In this document: positions 62,469 through 64,000 of the stretch, one piece after another
How the letters are laid out: every line of letters begins with the position of its first letter
How positions within the stretch are numbered: position 1 is the stretch's first letter
Origin: an uncultured Bacteroidales bacterium
GTDB lineage: Bacteria; Bacteroidota; Bacteroidia; Bacteroidales; WCHB1-69
Reading direction: 5' to 3'
Assembly (NCBI GenBank): GCA_900315705.1
Contig: ONAB01000010.1
Location: 62,001-126,000, forward strand
Length of the DNA stretch: 64,000 bases
Program-made: the position numbers and the translations under genes
The notes under the pieces: model-generated
The model's input: the letters and a program-made list of their open reading frames with translations, nothing else
Database searches by the model: none
What the model was told of the DNA's origin: nothing

Positions 62469-63074
62469 ATCAAACAAGTCCGTCACCCCCATCCCGTCCT
62501 CCAGATGGAGCGTCTGCAAACCGGCGGCACGCGCGCCCACCAGATGCTGCGGCGAGTCGTCGATAAAGAGCGTCTCCTCCGGCACAAGAGCGTTCTCCTC
62601 GATGATGTGCCGGAATCCCTCCACCTTCGGCTTCCGGATATGCAGCAACTGCGAGAAATAGGCGCGCCTGAAGCGCTCGGCGAAGAGGTCGTAACCGAAC
62701 TGCTCGCGCATCTGCTGCGTGAACAGCTCGTAATTGAGCTGGTTGGTGTTGCTGTACAGATACAGGTTGTAACGCTCCCCCACCCTTCTCAACATCCGCT
62801 CGTGCGCCTCCGGAAAGCCAATGAGGATGGCATTCCACGAGTCGTCGATCTGCTGGTCGGTCAAAGACACATCCGCGAGACTGCGCACGTATGCGCGGAA
62901 CTCAGGCACGGAGGCAAGTCCCTCCTCGAATAGGTCCATCATATCCGACTGTTTCTGTTTGGAATAAATCTCCTCGAAGTTGGAGACCCCGCAACGGGCA
63001 AAAGCCTCTGCTATGTTCTGGTAGCGGATGTTATACAGCACGCCTCCAAAATCGAATATGATGTTCTTGATCAT
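62418..63074 (-). CDS. HAD-superfamily hydrolase (HAD-IA)
   Basis: Cytosolic phosphatase of unknown substrate. The 218 residues show the nucleophile motif NIIFDFGGVLYNI, motif II YLYSNTNQLNYELF, the Lys of RKPKVEGFRHI and the acidic motif TLFIDDSPQHLVGARAAGLQTLHL. The core ends near residue 200; the rest (DENGELRVENGELRMEN) is translated heptamer repeat. DFGGVLY rather than DFDGVL is usual for this HAD branch. It follows ligA by 36 nt on the same strand. Confidence 0.85.
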   Translation of the reverse strand: MIKNIIFDFGGVLYNIRYQNIAEAFARCGVSNFEEIYSKQKQSDMMDLFEEGLASVPEFRAYVRSLADVSLTDQQIDDSWNAILIGFPEAHERMLRRVGERYNLYLYSNTNQLNYELFTQQMREQFGYDLFAERFRRAYFSQLLHIRKPKVEGFRHIIEENALVPEETLFIDDSPQHLVGARAAGLQTLHLEDGMGVTDLFDENGELRVENGELRMEN

Positions 63075-63110
63075 TGTTCTTTTATAGGTAAAAATCTGTT
63101 TACAAATACC

Positions 63111-64000
63111 TTACAATCCTATCATCTGCCGAAAATCCTCCTCTGAGATAATGGGGACACCGAGATTCTCGGCTTTTTTCCGTTTCTCCGGTCCCATCTT
63201 CTCTCCGGCCAACACGTAGGTTGTGTTTTTGGATATGGAGGACACATTCTTGCCACCGTGCTGCTCAATCAGCGCCTTCACCTCATCGCGCGGAATGGTG
63301 AACACACCGCTGACGACGATGCTCATCCCGGCGAGCTTGTCGGAAGCGGGCTTGGCCTCCTCCCCCATCTCAAAACGCAGCCCCGCAGCACGCAGACGCA
63401 TCACCATCTCCAGATTCTCCGTGTCGTTGAAATATTGTATGATGCTGTCGGCCACGCGGTCACCCACATCCTCCACCTCCATCAAATCCTCCTTAGAGGC
63501 ATTGGCCAGACAATCTACCGTCGCGAAATGACGGGCCAGCTTCTTGGCGGTCACCTCGCCCACAAAGCGAATGCCCAACGCATAGAGCACACGCTCAAAG
63601 GGAACACTTTTGGATTGCTCAATGCCATTCAGAATATTCTGCGTCATCTTTTCCTTGAAGCTGAGCGCCCGGCTCTTGCCGTTCTCGTCCTCCACCACCT
63701 TCTCCAGGCCGAAGAGCTTCTCGTAGGTCAGATCATACAGGTCGGCGGCGTTGCGAACCAGTCCCTGGGCGAAGAGCAGGTCAATCTTGCCTTCGCCAAG
63801 CGAGTCGATGTTCATCGCCTTGCGGGAGATAAAGTGCTCAAGGCGTCCCTTGATCTGGGGTGCGCAGTGCAACTCGTTGGGGCAGAACACGCCCGCCTCG
63901 CCCTCGTTTTGGCGCAGGGGCGTGCCGCACACGGGGCACGTCTCCACAAAGCGCACGGGCTCAGCATCGGGCAGGCGCTTTTCCACGTCCACGCCCACAA
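63111..64000 (-). CDS. ligA: NAD-dependent DNA ligase, C-terminal part (5' end off window)
   Basis: Seals nicks in replication and repair using NAD+. The window has the last about 296 residues. These are the end of the OB domain (VEKRLPDAEPVRFVETCPVCG), the zinc finger (CPVC ... CPNELHC), the helix-hairpin-helix region (FISRKAMNIDSLGEGKIDLL, LGIRFVGEVTAKKLARHF, VEDVGDRVADSI) and the BRCT domain (GMSIVVSGVFTIPRDEVKALIEQHGGKN). The adenylation domain with KxDG lies to the right of base 64000. An internal Met at 63998 is not the start. Confidence 0.94.
   Translation of the reverse strand, partial: VGVDVEKRLPDAEPVRFVETCPVCGTPLRQNEGEAGVFCPNELHCAPQIKGRLEHFISRKAMNIDSLGEGKIDLLFAQGLVRNAADLYDLTYEKLFGLEKVVEDENGKSRALSFKEKMTQNILNGIEQSKSVPFERVLYALGIRFVGEVTAKKLARHFATVDCLANASKEDLMEVEDVGDRVADSIIQYFNDTENLEMVMRLRAAGLRFEMGEEAKPASDKLAGMSIVVSGVFTIPRDEVKALIEQHGGKNVSSISKNTTYVLAGEKMGPEKRKKAENLGVPIISEEDFRQMIGL

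Overview
The window is a piece of a Bacteroidales-type chromosome. The evidence is the repeated TAnnTTTGC -7 promoter box (TATTTTTGC, TACTTTTGC, TATCTTTGC) ahead of many genes on both strands, the lack of strong Shine-Dalgarno sites, and Bacteroidetes-typical families: NqrA/ApbE, BatA-like VWA proteins, FISUMP-domain surface proteins, ORF6N/RhuM proteins, DUF5618 and BspA-type leucine-rich repeats. Housekeeping genes look GC-richer than the accessory genes. No rRNA, tRNA or CRISPR array was seen.

Layout. 1-8.2 kb: the N-terminal part of a GH29 alpha-L-fucosidase (runs off the left edge); a gmhB-like, lpxL-like, nqrA operon on the minus strand; then, divergently, hemolysin III, apbE, rnr and a small membrane protein. 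8.3-18.2 kb: a defence island with hsdR, hsdM, a broken RhuM/Doc gene and hsdS, then a chain of overlapping genes (2TM coiled-coil protein, two tiny proline-rich proteins, AbiH) and a HigBA toxin-antitoxin pair. 18.3-31.5 kb: mostly core or conserved genes (YbjQ, an ATP-grasp-like protein, a WG-repeat protein, LytTR plus a phosphodiester-glycosidase-like protein, aquaporin, SSS symporter, pgi, a BatA-like VWA protein, pepD, a RhuM-PLD protein). It is bracketed by two inverted copies of a multi-hairpin repeat.

31.4-43 kb is accessory. It holds two paralogous lipoproteins and an apparent minus-strand operon: a DUF1848 protein, a methyltransferase fused to BspA-type LRRs, a DUF2971-GNAT protein, Sel1 repeats fused to the same kind of methyltransferase, and a small protein. 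After it comes an ORF6N duplication zone with pseudogenes and 105-bp tandem repeats. 43-51.3 kb: ettA, then a ribosomal/secretion operon (rpmD-rplO-secY-map-infA-rpmJ-rpsM-rpsK-rpsD-rpoA-rplQ) that starts at rpmD with its own promoter rather than following rpsE. 51.6-64 kb: two DUF5618 paralogues with duplicated promoters, a large cruciform-forming intergenic element, two giant FISUMP proteins (one with a collagen-like stalk), a HAD phosphatase, and ligA running off the right edge.

Three signals stand out. (1) RhuM and both intact ORF6N genes carry an intragenic perfect palindrome (11-13 bp arms, 3-nt spacer). In the two ORF6N genes it sits at the same codon phase although its sequence differs, so the arms appear to covary. 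(2) Intergenic DNA is peppered with heptamer-period tandem repeats of many unrelated sequences, and several genes end inside them. (3) Two uncharacterised operon-like modules (14.5-16.5 kb and 33.4-40.0 kb) look like accessory, possibly defence or signalling, systems.
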